NCBI GenBank assembly: GCA_964445985.1
Contig: CAYUMU010000054.1
Location: forward strand, 1-47,377
DNA length: 47,377 nucleotides
Source of the DNA: CAYUMU01 sp964445985
GTDB lineage: Bacteria; Planctomycetota; Planctomycetia; Pirellulales; S012-138
Reading direction: 5' to 3'
This document shows, piece by piece, positions 1 through 9,387 of the stretch. A model generated the notes under the pieces. It searched no databases. It was not told the origin of the DNA and saw only the letters and a list, made by a program, of their open reading frames with translations. Position numbers and translations under genes: made by a program. Position 1 is the stretch's first letter; each line of letters starts with the position of its first letter.

Positions 1-1
1 C

Positions 2-84
2 GGAGGGTAAGCGAATTGGCCAGCGGTCTGACTCGAAATCAGATGCCCCGCAAGGGGTTGTGGGTTCGAATCCCATGCCCTCCG
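2..84 (+). tRNA. tRNA-Ser (anticodon CGA)
   Basis: The sequence folds as a class II tRNA. The acceptor stem pairs positions 2-8 with 77-83, including one T-G pair, and G84 is the discriminator base, as usual for serine tRNAs. The anticodon stem TCTGA/TCAGA encloses the loop CTCGAAA, giving anticodon CGA, which reads the serine codon UCG. A long variable arm (CCCC-GCAA-GGGG) and a T loop TTCGAAT follow. CCA is not encoded; CTG follows the discriminator. Confidence 0.95.
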
Positions 85-318
85 CTGAGTAAGTATCAAT
101 CTGGAAAGTAGTTAGCGACAATTCCATTTCACCACTCTTGCAATCCATATTTGAAGATCACACCCTACAGGGAGCGTTCGGCATGACAGAACATGCGATG
201 CTCAATCGGATTGTACTTCGAGCAACCGGGCGGAGCAGGTTGCACTTCGCACCCGCCGAAAGTTAAACTACAACCATCTCTTGCACTTCCGCGGCCGCGT
301 TGCAGTAGGGGCATCGCC

Positions 319-1656
319 ATGTTACGTTTCGCGCCGATGCTGCTTTGGATTGGCTGCTCCGTCGCTGGCGGATGCGGGCCGACCGCAGGCTACGAAACCG
401 CGCATCCCGCCGACCAGCCGACGCAATCCGCCTCCACCACTGACATTAAGTGGCGCAATGCAATCCCAGCGGCCCAATCAACAGCTAACGCACGAGAAGC
501 TTCTGGCGACCAGCCTGAATTCCACGAGTTGAGAATTCCCCTCACCGACGGCTCCTACCGCGATCACGACATCTTGCGGGAATGCAACCGAGTTCTGGGC
601 ACCGTATACGATCTCGATAGCCAACCTAACTTGCGACGTAAGTTCACCGAGGCACATCGCATTGCCCTGCGATTGGGAGCGACAGCCGGTGGCATCGAGT
701 TCCAAGAACGGCCCGATTCGCTCATCCTCAGGATTCCGAATCGCGAACATCCGGAAGCTCGCCGCAAGCATCGCGAGAAGATTTCTGAGCTATTCGGTTT
801 TGAGGACGACTGGCCAAAGGGTAAAGGGCTACACCTCTCCGAGGATTTTTCGCCAGATCGCCCCACCGTATTGTTGGTCCACGGACTCTTCTCGGGGCAG
901 CAAGAGCTAAAGCGACTCGAACAGGCCTTTCACCATAGCAATGTTCAAACGATCGTCTTCGATTATCCAAACACTGGATCGATCGCGCGAGCGGGCGAGC
1001 ACCTGCAACAAGAATTGAAGGCCCTGGCCGACAAGTATCCACGGCTGCGGTTGGGAGTCGTCGCGCATAGCATGGGTGGTTTGGTGGCGAGGCACTGTCT
1101 GGAAACCTGGCCAGGTGGTTCGCCTCCCGCCACGCATTTGATCACCCTGGGAACTCCCCACCACGGCACCAACCTCACCGGCGCTCATGTTTGGGTCAAA
1201 GCTTATTTTCAGTTTGTCGAACAGCGGTCACTACCGGAAACGATTCAGGAAGGTTTCGATGAGGCCGCCGACGATTTGAAGCCCCGGAGCTACTTCCTCA
1301 GAGAACTAAACGAACGTCATCGTCCGGCGGGATTACGCTATTTTACCGCCGCCGGGAAGCGACCTTTTCTGAGTGAAGACGAGCGAACCGCCCTGCAGCA
1401 ACGCCTGATGGCCTTATTGCAGCGACAGCAAGCGCCCGCGGAAACCAGCGAAGCCGTTCAAGCGTTCTTCCAGAGCGACGAACTCCGAGCGGGGCGTGGC
1501 GACGGCGCTGTTTCCGTCGAAAGCGCTCTGCTCGACGATGTTGACGGGCAGAAAATCTTTGACGTGCATCATCTTGATCTGCTTCAACTGCCAGTCGATC
1601 ATGCACACGATCACGAAGTCTTCCAGTGGATCCAAAGCTGTTTGAACGCGGCCTAA
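319..1656 (+). CDS. alpha/beta hydrolase (lipase/esterase-like), probable lipoprotein
   Basis: The protein has about 445 residues. It has an alpha/beta-hydrolase core with an oxyanion-type LVHGLFSG stretch, the nucleophile elbow AHSMGG (Ser251 from the chosen start), and a late Asp/His-rich region (HHLDLLQLPVDHAHDH) that could supply the catalytic acid and histidine. This resembles triacylglycerol lipases and PGAP1-like esterases; the substrate cannot be told. The frame is open from 193, but I chose ATG 319 because a hydrophobic signal peptide starts there and ends at Cys19 in an AGGC lipobox-like site, which is weaker than the canonical LAGC. It is the first gene of a forward run ending in an FHA-ABC exporter. 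Its end overlaps possible upstream starts of the next gene. Confidence 0.8.
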   Translation: MLRFAPMLLWIGCSVAGGCGPTAGYETAHPADQPTQSASTTDIKWRNAIPAAQSTANAREASGDQPEFHELRIPLTDGSYRDHDILRECNRVLGTVYDLDSQPNLRRKFTEAHRIALRLGATAGGIEFQERPDSLILRIPNREHPEARRKHREKISELFGFEDDWPKGKGLHLSEDFSPDRPTVLLVHGLFSGQQELKRLEQAFHHSNVQTIVFDYPNTGSIARAGEHLQQELKALADKYPRLRLGVVAHSMGGLVARHCLETWPGGSPPATHLITLGTPHHGTNLTGAHVWVKAYFQFVEQRSLPETIQEGFDEAADDLKPRSYFLRELNERHRPAGLRYFTAAGKRPFLSEDERTALQQRLMALLQRQQAPAETSEAVQAFFQSDELRAGRGDGAVSVESALLDDVDGQKIFDVHHLDLLQLPVDHAHDHEVFQWIQSCLNAA

Positions 1657-1703
1657 GCATCACTTCCGGCTGGATCTATGCACGTTCCCCGGCACACGGC
1701 GAG

Positions 1704-3596
1704 ATGCGATTCATGGACGCAACCACGGCCAACCTTTCCCAAGTTCCACCCGATGCGGTTCTCACGCGCATCATTCCGTTGCAAGACGCGACCGACGAGG
1801 CGCGCAACTGGCTCAGGCAGCGCGTTGCACATTGCCTGGCGAGATCGTGGCCGCACGTCGCCCCCTTGAGAGAGGCGCGATGGTCGGATGATGGGTCGGC
1901 CGTGACATTGGTGTACGATATGCCGGGCGAGCGGCTTGGTGACTATCTCGTTCCTCTCACCGAGACGCAGCGTGCCAAGGCGGTGCAATGCCTGGCCGAA
2001 CAACTGTTGCTGGCCTTGTGCAGCCTCCATGCCGACGGCATGTTTCATGGTGACTTGTGCGCCGATGCCATTTACGTGGTTCGACGCGACGATGGGGAAA
2101 TCGAGGTTCAGATCGCCCATCTGCCGACCGGCGGTCTGGCCGCGAAACTTGGCCAGGCGTTGGTGCCGGACGTGCCGTGCAATCAACCGGCGTATTGGCC
2201 GCCCGAAGCGCTGAAGGTTCGGCCCGAACCACACCCACTCGCCGATCAGTACGCCCTGGGGATTTTGCTGCTGGAAGCCGTCGGTGGCCGCGAGGCGATC
2301 AAGCATTGGAATCAACGGTTGGACAAAGATCCGCACCAGCGGCTCGCCACGGTCTGGCCCAAGAAAGCCGAAAGAAACCACGGAAGCGTCCGCCGGCTCA
2401 TCGAGTCGCTGGTTGCCGAGAAGCAGCAGCGCCCGTCGGCGCGAAACGCTTATGCCAGTTGGCTCGTAGATAATAGCAAGTCGTCCTGGGAACGGTTTGT
2501 GCCTGGCCGGTGGCTAATCATTGGCATCGCAGTGCTTGGCGTATCGCTGTTGCTGGTCCTGTTCGCCTGGCAATCAGCGCGCTGGGAGATTGAGAAGCTG
2601 ACTGGAGACATAAAGCAACTGGAAACCAAAACAACGAACCTGGAGGGCGAAAATAACACGCTTAAGGAAGCCGCGGAGACTCACGGCAGCAAGGTCGCGG
2701 ACCTGGAGCAGCAGGTCCGAGCCAAGGACACCGCGATTAGTACGTTGCAGGATGAGAATGAGAGTTTGCGAGGCGGCAAGGGGGAACTTCCTCCGCGGTC
2801 GCCCCAAGAAATTGCCGAGGGATTTTGGAGCGCGCAGCAGAGGAACGGCGAGGTTTCCCAGGGCGACCTGGAGAAGTTGGCGGAGGTTGATCAGAAAGCC
2901 GCGGAACTTGTGCGACATTGGATGAATGAACGGCGGCGTTTGAAAATCAATGCCAAGCCGTGGGGCAATGGCGACAACGATTTGGCCTCTGCTCTCAAGG
3001 AGGCCGAGCATCGTCCCTGGAAAGCGATCGCGAAAATCCGAGAACGGCTGGCCAATCTGAATAAAGCCGTGGAGGTCTGGAAGAGCGCGCTGAAGGCGGA
3101 CTCCGCGGAGAACTTCGAGCGCGTGATCCATCTTGCCGGAGGACACGGGGAGGCGGTGAAGAACATCCTCAGCAAATGGTATTCGGAAATCTTGGATAAG
3201 AACTATTGGACGATCAGGGTGACGAAGGGAATCGCCCCCAACGATGCTGGCACGACGCGGGAGATAAGATTTCAAACCGCCCAGGACACCAAGGACGCGG
3301 AAGCCCACGACTGGTCAGCACCCAACCTGCACGCCTACGATCCTCCGCTCGAGTTCACCGTGCGATGGAAACCGGGCGAGCCGGTAACCGTCGTCTTGTA
3401 CGGCGAGCGAAGCACGCTGCTTGGGGGTGCCCGATCCACCCTCCTTTCGGGCACCTACGGCGGGCCGATGGCGATGTTGCGGCTTTATCAGAATGAAGGC
3501 ATCGGCGGCGAGGGTTCCTCATTGTACTGGGAGGTCTTGAATTGCCCCGGCCCGCCGGGTGACGTTCTGAAACCCGTTCCCATCAAAGTGCCGTAG
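1704..3596 (+). CDS. membrane-anchored degenerate protein kinase-like protein with coiled coil
   Basis: Residues about 30-255 resemble the C-lobe of a Ser/Thr protein kinase. HGDLCADAI stands where HRDLKPxNI is expected, so the catalytic Asp remains (Asp117) but the Lys and the Mg-binding Asn are gone. No DFG is visible. PAYWPPEAL resembles the APE region, and DQYALGILLLE resembles helix F. The glycine-rich loop and the N-lobe lysine are not recognisable. A transmembrane helix lies at about 270-292, followed by a heptad-rich coiled coil (about 293-350) and a C-terminal region of unknown fold. A pseudokinase role is inferred. The start is uncertain: GTG 1626 would overlap the hydrolase by 31 bases, and ATG 1704 or 1713 avoid this. 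No strong ribosome-binding site decides it. Confidence 0.75.
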   Translation: MRFMDATTANLSQVPPDAVLTRIIPLQDATDEARNWLRQRVAHCLARSWPHVAPLREARWSDDGSAVTLVYDMPGERLGDYLVPLTETQRAKAVQCLAEQLLLALCSLHADGMFHGDLCADAIYVVRRDDGEIEVQIAHLPTGGLAAKLGQALVPDVPCNQPAYWPPEALKVRPEPHPLADQYALGILLLEAVGGREAIKHWNQRLDKDPHQRLATVWPKKAERNHGSVRRLIESLVAEKQQRPSARNAYASWLVDNSKSSWERFVPGRWLIIGIAVLGVSLLLVLFAWQSARWEIEKLTGDIKQLETKTTNLEGENNTLKEAAETHGSKVADLEQQVRAKDTAISTLQDENESLRGGKGELPPRSPQEIAEGFWSAQQRNGEVSQGDLEKLAEVDQKAAELVRHWMNERRRLKINAKPWGNGDNDLASALKEAEHRPWKAIAKIRERLANLNKAVEVWKSALKADSAENFERVIHLAGGHGEAVKNILSKWYSEILDKNYWTIRVTKGIAPNDAGTTREIRFQTAQDTKDAEAHDWSAPNLHAYDPPLEFTVRWKPGEPVTVVLYGERSTLLGGARSTLLSGTYGGPMAMLRLYQNEGIGGEGSSLYWEVLNCPGPPGDVLKPVPIKVP

Positions 3597-3692
3597 GAGT
3601 TCCGAGGTAAGTCTTGCATCTTTGGACACCCTCGGCGGAATGTGCGGTTTACGGCGCGGCACGATTGAACCCGTTATCTTGAAAAGGTCCCC

Positions 3693-5084
3693 ATGACGCC
3701 TTCACGATCCCTTCGCGTGATCCTTTTGCTTTTCGCCATTTCCGTGGCCGGGTGCGGCGACGGCGCAGGGGGCAAACCACCAGAACCGCCGCCAGGGCCA
3801 GTTGTTCCTCCGAAGGAACCCAGCGCACCCGGCGAACTTCGTAACCAAGCCTACCGACTGATGGAAGAGCGGAAGTGGTGCGACGCAGCGGCCAGGTGGG
3901 TTGAACTCGAAGAGGCGGCCCAGCAGTCGGAAAACGAGCAAGGCGCCGCGGAAGCGAAAGGCAATCGGGAAATTTGCGAGCGTTTTTGCAAACCGCAAGG
4001 GACGCCCGGAGGCGGGGGGAGCGGCCAACCCACACAGTCGAAGCCGCCGAAGCCGATTTCGTCGGATCGGTTGATTGAAATGTATCCCGCCGGCAAGGTG
4101 GTTCGCAGCCTGGCGACGTTCGATGCGACGGGCCGAGGCACGAACCGAGATTGGGCGATCCTCAAGGGGCAGGCGCACTTCGCCTACGAGTACCGAGTGG
4201 CGGCCGAAACCACGGTCGAGAGGAATGACGGCAAGCAGATCATTTTTGTGAAGGACTTTAAAGACGTCCACCAGGTCAGGGCGCTGTCCAAGAGCACGCT
4301 GGAGATTGCTCCGCCCGATGATCCGCTGTTCAACCTGGTGTGGAAGGCCGTGGAAACGAATCTTACGGTTGCTTATCCCCACTACCGAGTCTTGAAAGAG
4401 ATCGTCAACATCGCCGATCCTGGATTGCAACGCACTTTGACACGGCTTGCCGACGAGTTGGGCAACCCGCTCAACAACAACGGCGTGGAAGAGGTCGTTC
4501 AAAAGATTGAGAAGCTTGCGGGCGCCAAGGTGCGCTTCAAGTACGAAACAGGGGTGGGAGTAACGGAAGTCGAGGTACTGAATAATAGCGATCTGTTTCC
4601 AGACAAGGATGAGCTCACTCGGCTTGCCCACAATGCCGGTCTGTTGGCCGACCTGTACGTGGCGGAAGCCGCGGAAAAGCAGCCGGGCGAGCAAACGTCG
4701 CTGCGTGTCGAAGACATCGCCAGCATGCTGGCCTTGCACTACGATGTTTCCCTGAGGGGACATATTCAGGTCGAAAAGAAGCAGGAACGGACCATCGAGA
4801 ATCAGAAGGAGCAGGTGCTTTCCATTCCCGATGGGGAGATCGAGGTCGGCGCCAATGTGAAAGGCGCGTATCGCGATGGCATCGTCCGCATCCGCAGCGG
4901 CCAGATCTATTACTCACCAACCGAGCGGTTGGTCACGAAAGCTACGATGGACGTGGATGGTAGTAGTTCGTTTGTCAGCCAAGACCACTTGCTGTTTGGC
5001 ACGACGCAAGTCACCGACGGCAAGATGAGGCTGTCGTACCTTGCGAAACGCGTCGAGTCGAACGGGAATAGCTCCGATGAATGA
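3693..5084 (+). CDS. lipoprotein of unknown function
   Basis: The protein has 463 residues and begins with a clear lipoprotein signal: positive N-terminus, hydrophobic core, and lipobox VAGC with Cys at about residue 20. A Pro/Gly-rich linker follows, and then a short region with an Ala/Glu-rich helix that could be a TPR-like hairpin (about 50-95). The rest is not a family I recognise; it alternates charged helices with predicted strands. It lies 96 bases after the pseudokinase gene, and its last eight bases overlap the next gene, the FHA-ABC exporter, in the arrangement ATGAATGA. That suggests translational coupling. The protein may be an envelope partner of the exporter, which is inference from position only. 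Confidence 0.8.
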   Translation: MTPSRSLRVILLLFAISVAGCGDGAGGKPPEPPPGPVVPPKEPSAPGELRNQAYRLMEERKWCDAAARWVELEEAAQQSENEQGAAEAKGNREICERFCKPQGTPGGGGSGQPTQSKPPKPISSDRLIEMYPAGKVVRSLATFDATGRGTNRDWAILKGQAHFAYEYRVAAETTVERNDGKQIIFVKDFKDVHQVRALSKSTLEIAPPDDPLFNLVWKAVETNLTVAYPHYRVLKEIVNIADPGLQRTLTRLADELGNPLNNNGVEEVVQKIEKLAGAKVRFKYETGVGVTEVEVLNNSDLFPDKDELTRLAHNAGLLADLYVAEAAEKQPGEQTSLRVEDIASMLALHYDVSLRGHIQVEKKQERTIENQKEQVLSIPDGEIEVGANVKGAYRDGIVRIRSGQIYYSPTERLVTKATMDVDGSSSFVSQDHLLFGTTQVTDGKMRLSYLAKRVESNGNSSDE

Positions 5085-7440
5085 CGGCGGGCTACAGCCC
5101 GTCCTTTGCCCTCACTGTTGGCAGGTTACGGGTGGTCTGGTTTGCCAGCACTGCGGGCGAGACATTGAGTGGACAAGTTCGTCGCCCATTCTTGAAGCCT
5201 TGCAGGCGTCTGCCGCGATGGCCGATCCACCTTGGCGGCGCAGCGGCGGCGTGCCTCCCGATATTGAGGAGCCCAACCCCAAGAAGAGCAAGATTCACTT
5301 GGACCGTCCGGTTGTGCGCTTTGGCCGCGGTCTGAATCAGGAAGCGGTTTTGATCAGTACGGACGTGGAAAAACACCACGCGCTGGTGGTACGCCGCGAT
5401 GGGGCGAAGCACCGTGACGAGCGGGAATATTGGGTTTTCGACCTCGGCAGCCAGATGGGCACGTTTGTCAACGGCCGCGCGATTGCGGCCGTCAAACTCG
5501 AATCGCGGGACTTACTGCAGATCGGCTCGGACGCCTGGATTCTGAATGAAGAGGATGGGCAGTTCGAACCGGTCGGGCCGATCGCTGGCGTGCGCGTGGT
5601 GCTGGAGGGCGTTGCGGTGCCTGGGCGACTACGTTCGCTCTTTCGCACCGTTCGGGCAGGCGAGTTTGTTGCCATTGCCGGATCGAGCGGCGCGGGAAAA
5701 TCGACGCTCCTGCGCGCGTTGGTGGGAGACAGCGGCGCCAAGCACCTAGGGCGCCTCGTGGTCGATGGCCGGGATGTCGCGCGAGGCTGGGGTTGGTATC
5801 GCAGCATTCTGGGCTATGTGTCTCAGGCAGAAGCCGTGCATCGCGAGTTGAGCCCGCTACAGGCACTTGAATTTTCGGCGGAGTTGCGGTCACCCGCCCC
5901 TAAAGACGTGGATGATCTGAAGGCATTGTTATGGAGCGTGGATCTGCCCGCCGGGCGGTGGGAAAGCTACGTGGAGGATCTTAGCGGCGGCGAAGCGCGC
6001 CGGGTGCGGGTGGCGACTGAACTGGTTGCCCAACCTCGGCTGCTCATTCTGGACGAGCCGGCGAGCGGTCTTGATCGCTCGCGCGAGGTGTCACTCATGC
6101 GGTTGCTGCGGAGTTTGGCACGGCGCGGCTGTACGGTCATCTTGGTCACGCACGGCATCGGACATTTGAACTTTGCCGACCGCGTCTGGATTCTCAACGA
6201 CAAGCAGCTATGTTTTGATGGCAGCCCTGAGCAACTGCGAGGGTACGCGCCCGATGGCGATTTGTGCCGGCTTGATTTCAGGGCACTCCCTTCCCTGGGG
6301 CCTGCCGATACGGGCAATGTAAGCAGTGAATCCGCGGAGCCGGAGGCGTTGGTACTTGGCCGCGATGAACAGCGCCTGGCCGTACCGGCACGTTCGTGGG
6401 CAACGCAAGCCCGCACGCTGTTTCGCCGCGAAGCGCGGCTCGCTCTGAATCGCTGGCGCAAGCGGCTACTCGTTCCGCTGATTGTCGTGCCGGCGGTGTT
6501 CGGCGTTTCGATCGGGTTGGCCGTGCCGTCGACGCGGTTGGAATTGCTTTCCTTGCTGTGCATTCTGGCATCCATTTGGATGAGCAGTAGCCTGAGCGTG
6601 ATGGCGATCGTCGACGAGCGGAACGTGTTCAACCACGAACGGCTGCTGTTTCTCAAAATTCCCCGTTACGTGCTGGCAAAATTGCTTTTCTATTGCTTGC
6701 TGTCCGCGGTGCAGACCGTGGTATTTGTGCTGGTGCTGTGGGCGGTGCGTCGCTTGGCGTACGATCCCGGCGCCATGCTCCATGGCATGCACTGGGTGGC
6801 GGCGGTACTACTGCTCGTGGGCTGGGTCGCCGTCGCCATGGGGTTGGCGATTTCGGCATTCGCGGGCGACAGCAAGCAGTTCGCGGCCGCGGTGCTTCCA
6901 CTGGTGATGATGTGCCAGATTTTGTTCGGCGTTCAGATTGCTGGGCGCGGCGATGCTTCACTGCACGATGCCTATGGGGAGTTTACTCCTCACGCTTGCG
7001 CGGCATCGCCGAACTGCGCGTACCGCCCCACACGCTGGTCGCCCGACCACGGCTGGGCGTGTGACGCGTGCGCGCGTTGGCTCAGAAAACCAGGCAATGC
7101 GGGGGGCGTTTCCCGCGACACCGGTCAAGACGGAGAAGTGGCCGTCAGTCAAGAGAATCGAAATCGCCCCAATCGGCTCGCCGCACTTGGATCGTACCTG
7201 ACGATCGCCCGATTCGGCGACATTTTGCTGCGCAGCTTTGCGAATAGCGAGGCGGATTACGAAGCGTTTCGTTCCTCTGGCGAGGATGCGGAAGCCACGG
7301 CCGCACAGCCCAACTCTCGGCGCGACGTGCATCGCCAGCTCGGCTACACCCGCTGGAGATGGGAAGCGACCCTGGCCTTGGCCGGCATGCTGGGGATCTT
7401 TTATGTGGCGACGATCGGACAACTTTCCTTAGGCTCTTAG
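5077..7440 (+). CDS. zinc ribbon-FHA-ABC ATPase-ABC2 permease fusion
   Basis: This is a 787-residue half-transporter of the ABCG/ABC-2 type with extra N-terminal domains. A Cys4 ribbon comes first (C11, C14, C23, C26), then an FHA-like domain (about 78-160), then the ATPase: Walker A GSSGAGKST at 202-210, signature LSGGE at 302-306, Walker B ending DEP at 326-328 and the switch His359. About six hydrophobic segments follow from about 450. A second Cys cluster (C641, C647, C662, C665) sits between membrane segments near the end. The layout recalls mycobacterial Rv1747, where a kinase regulates an FHA-ABC exporter. The FHA keeps GRG and the late Asn132 but has Glu/Lys where SR is usual before the His, and Met for Asn in the NGT motif. 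Start ATG 5077 overlaps the lipoprotein stop. Confidence 0.9.
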   Translation: MNDGGLQPVLCPHCWQVTGGLVCQHCGRDIEWTSSSPILEALQASAAMADPPWRRSGGVPPDIEEPNPKKSKIHLDRPVVRFGRGLNQEAVLISTDVEKHHALVVRRDGAKHRDEREYWVFDLGSQMGTFVNGRAIAAVKLESRDLLQIGSDAWILNEEDGQFEPVGPIAGVRVVLEGVAVPGRLRSLFRTVRAGEFVAIAGSSGAGKSTLLRALVGDSGAKHLGRLVVDGRDVARGWGWYRSILGYVSQAEAVHRELSPLQALEFSAELRSPAPKDVDDLKALLWSVDLPAGRWESYVEDLSGGEARRVRVATELVAQPRLLILDEPASGLDRSREVSLMRLLRSLARRGCTVILVTHGIGHLNFADRVWILNDKQLCFDGSPEQLRGYAPDGDLCRLDFRALPSLGPADTGNVSSESAEPEALVLGRDEQRLAVPARSWATQARTLFRREARLALNRWRKRLLVPLIVVPAVFGVSIGLAVPSTRLELLSLLCILASIWMSSSLSVMAIVDERNVFNHERLLFLKIPRYVLAKLLFYCLLSAVQTVVFVLVLWAVRRLAYDPGAMLHGMHWVAAVLLLVGWVAVAMGLAISAFAGDSKQFAAAVLPLVMMCQILFGVQIAGRGDASLHDAYGEFTPHACAASPNCAYRPTRWSPDHGWACDACARWLRKPGNAGGVSRDTGQDGEVAVSQENRNRPNRLAALGSYLTIARFGDILLRSFANSEADYEAFRSSGEDAEATAAQPNSRRDVHRQLGYTRWRWEATLALAGMLGIFYVATIGQLSLGS

Positions 7441-9386
7441 CCCAACGCCATGAGCACGCCTTGCACGGCTTTGAGCTGGGTGCTGAGCGTCTCGCGGATT
7501 TGGGCCAGGCTGGCCAGTTCGTCCTCGATTTTGATTTGAGATTGCTCACGTTCGGCAATGACGGCGACCACCTGACCGCGGATTTCCTCGACCATCGCGG
7601 TCATTTGCTCGCTGACGCGATCGCGCAGCGGGGCGATCGTCTCGATGATTTGCCGGCCGATGGCGGCCTCGGTGTCGGTCTGGGTTTTGCGCAGGCTGGC
7701 GGCAATTTGCTTGATGACATTTTCGCGGATGGAGTCGGCCGCTTGTTGGGCGCCGGCCATGGTGCGGATGATGCCGATGCCGATAACGGCCGGCAAAATC
7801 ACGGGCAGGCCGAACGCCATCGCTTTAAGCACCACCACGGCAGCCAGATTCACCGCCAGTCCCTTCACGGCCGGGCCGACGCCGAGCGCCGCGCCTTCGA
7901 CCATCGAGCCGAAGTTCAACAGGCCCAAGCCGGCTCCCAATAACCGGCTGATGCCAGACACGTCTTGCTCGGCCGGCTCCACGGTGGTGGTCGAAAATGC
8001 CGCGCGAACCTTGGCCAGGTTGCGCAAGAACTCATCGGCCTGATCGTCGAGTTCCTCGATCAAATCTCGCCAGTGCGTTTCGAGCAGGGGCTGAAGCTGG
8101 TCCTGTTCCCACTGCCGCATCTGGGCGCTCATCCAGGTTTCCAACTGCGAAGCCAGCTTCTTGCTGGTTTCGGACTTGCTGCGAATCGCGTCCCAGGTGG
8201 CGACGTCGATTGTTTTGGCGTGCCGCTCCACGCCCAGTTCGAGCTGCGACATGAACGATAGCCACGAGGCCTGTGCCTCGCGCACCATCGACTCGGATCG
8301 CCGTTCGACGCCTCGAATGGCCCGCTCGCACTGTCGCTGGGCCTCTTCCAGCCGCGGCCGCTCGACCTCCAAAGTATGCCGCAAGGTCTCCAGGGGCAGG
8401 CGGAACAACTCCTCCCGTTGCGGGATCACGTGCAGCAGCGCCTCTTGGATGGCGTGCTCGCAAATGCGAATCGGCGTCGTTAGCTTCACCCGGCCGCGCT
8501 CGGTCGAGAGAAAGCCCTCCAGCGCCGCCATGAACCTTGGCATGTTCGACGCCTCGACAACTTCTGGTTGCTGATTGATTTTGCCCACCAGCGCCTCGTT
8601 GGAGGCCACGAAGAACAGCCGCGGCTCGCCCTTGACGCGCGGCACCAGCACCCGCCGGGCGATCTGCCGCAGTTCCTCAAGCTCATCGGGCGAATCGCGA
8701 ACGGCGTCGTAGCGGTTGCAGAGGAAGAACACGTCTTTCAGGTCGCGATCCGCCAGTTCGGTGTCGAGAAACTTGCGTTCGGTGTCGGCCAGCAACTGGG
8801 CACAGGAAAGCACCAGGATCATCGCGTCGGCGTCGGAAAAAAACGAGTGCGTGACGGCCGTGCGGGTGGCGTGCTCGTTCAACCCCGGCGAATCGACCAA
8901 TTCGACGTTGTTCTTCAAGAGTTCGAGCGGATAGGAGACTTCCGCGGCGGAGTAGGGGTTAAAGGTTTGCTTTCCCTCGGATTCATCGCCCGCATGCTCG
9001 ATCACCAAATGCTTGGTGAGCGCCGCCGCGTCGGCATCGAGATCGAGGCTAGTGGTGGCGTCGCTGTCGCGATGGTAAAGCGTGGCCTGCTTGCGCGAGC
9101 CGTATTTGACCCGGGTAATGACGGCCGTGCAGGGGGCGACCTTCGCCGGGAGAATTCTTGCCCCCAGCATCGCGTTGACGGCCGTCGACTTACCGCGTTT
9201 GAACTCGCCCACCAGCAGCACCTTGAACGTGTCGTTCTCCAGAGAATGACGCGAGCGCTGCAGTTGCCCCGCCCGCTCCGACGCCTCCATTTGCTCGAAG
9301 CATTCGGCGATGGCCGCCAGGGCCTGCGACACCACTTGCCGCAGCCCGGCGTATTCAACAAACGATTTGGTGGACGTCGTCGTCAA
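7437..9386 (-). CDS. dynamin-like GTPase A (membrane-associated)
   Basis: This 649-residue protein has the order of a bacterial dynamin-like protein: N-terminal helices, GTPase domain, long helical stalk, paddle-like hydrophobic region, and helical end. G1 is GEFKRGKST (60-68), G2 is a Thr in APCTAVIT (about 84-91), G3 is DSPG (165-168), and G4 is NRYD (224-227), a variant of N/TKxD. A hydrophobic Gly/Ala/Val-rich stretch at about 480-545 could insert into membrane. I take TTG 9386 as the start because GGAGG stands at the right distance upstream and the previous gene stops one base before it. Dynamin-like GTPases bind and deform membranes using GTP. The stop interlocks with that of the convergent FHA-ABC gene. 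Confidence 0.88.
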   Translation of the reverse strand: MTTTSTKSFVEYAGLRQVVSQALAAIAECFEQMEASERAGQLQRSRHSLENDTFKVLLVGEFKRGKSTAVNAMLGARILPAKVAPCTAVITRVKYGSRKQATLYHRDSDATTSLDLDADAAALTKHLVIEHAGDESEGKQTFNPYSAAEVSYPLELLKNNVELVDSPGLNEHATRTAVTHSFFSDADAMILVLSCAQLLADTERKFLDTELADRDLKDVFFLCNRYDAVRDSPDELEELRQIARRVLVPRVKGEPRLFFVASNEALVGKINQQPEVVEASNMPRFMAALEGFLSTERGRVKLTTPIRICEHAIQEALLHVIPQREELFRLPLETLRHTLEVERPRLEEAQRQCERAIRGVERRSESMVREAQASWLSFMSQLELGVERHAKTIDVATWDAIRSKSETSKKLASQLETWMSAQMRQWEQDQLQPLLETHWRDLIEELDDQADEFLRNLAKVRAAFSTTTVEPAEQDVSGISRLLGAGLGLLNFGSMVEGAALGVGPAVKGLAVNLAAVVVLKAMAFGLPVILPAVIGIGIIRTMAGAQQAADSIRENVIKQIAASLRKTQTDTEAAIGRQIIETIAPLRDRVSEQMTAMVEEIRGQVVAVIAEREQSQIKIEDELASLAQIRETLSTQLKAVQGVLMALG

Positions 9387-9387
9387 T

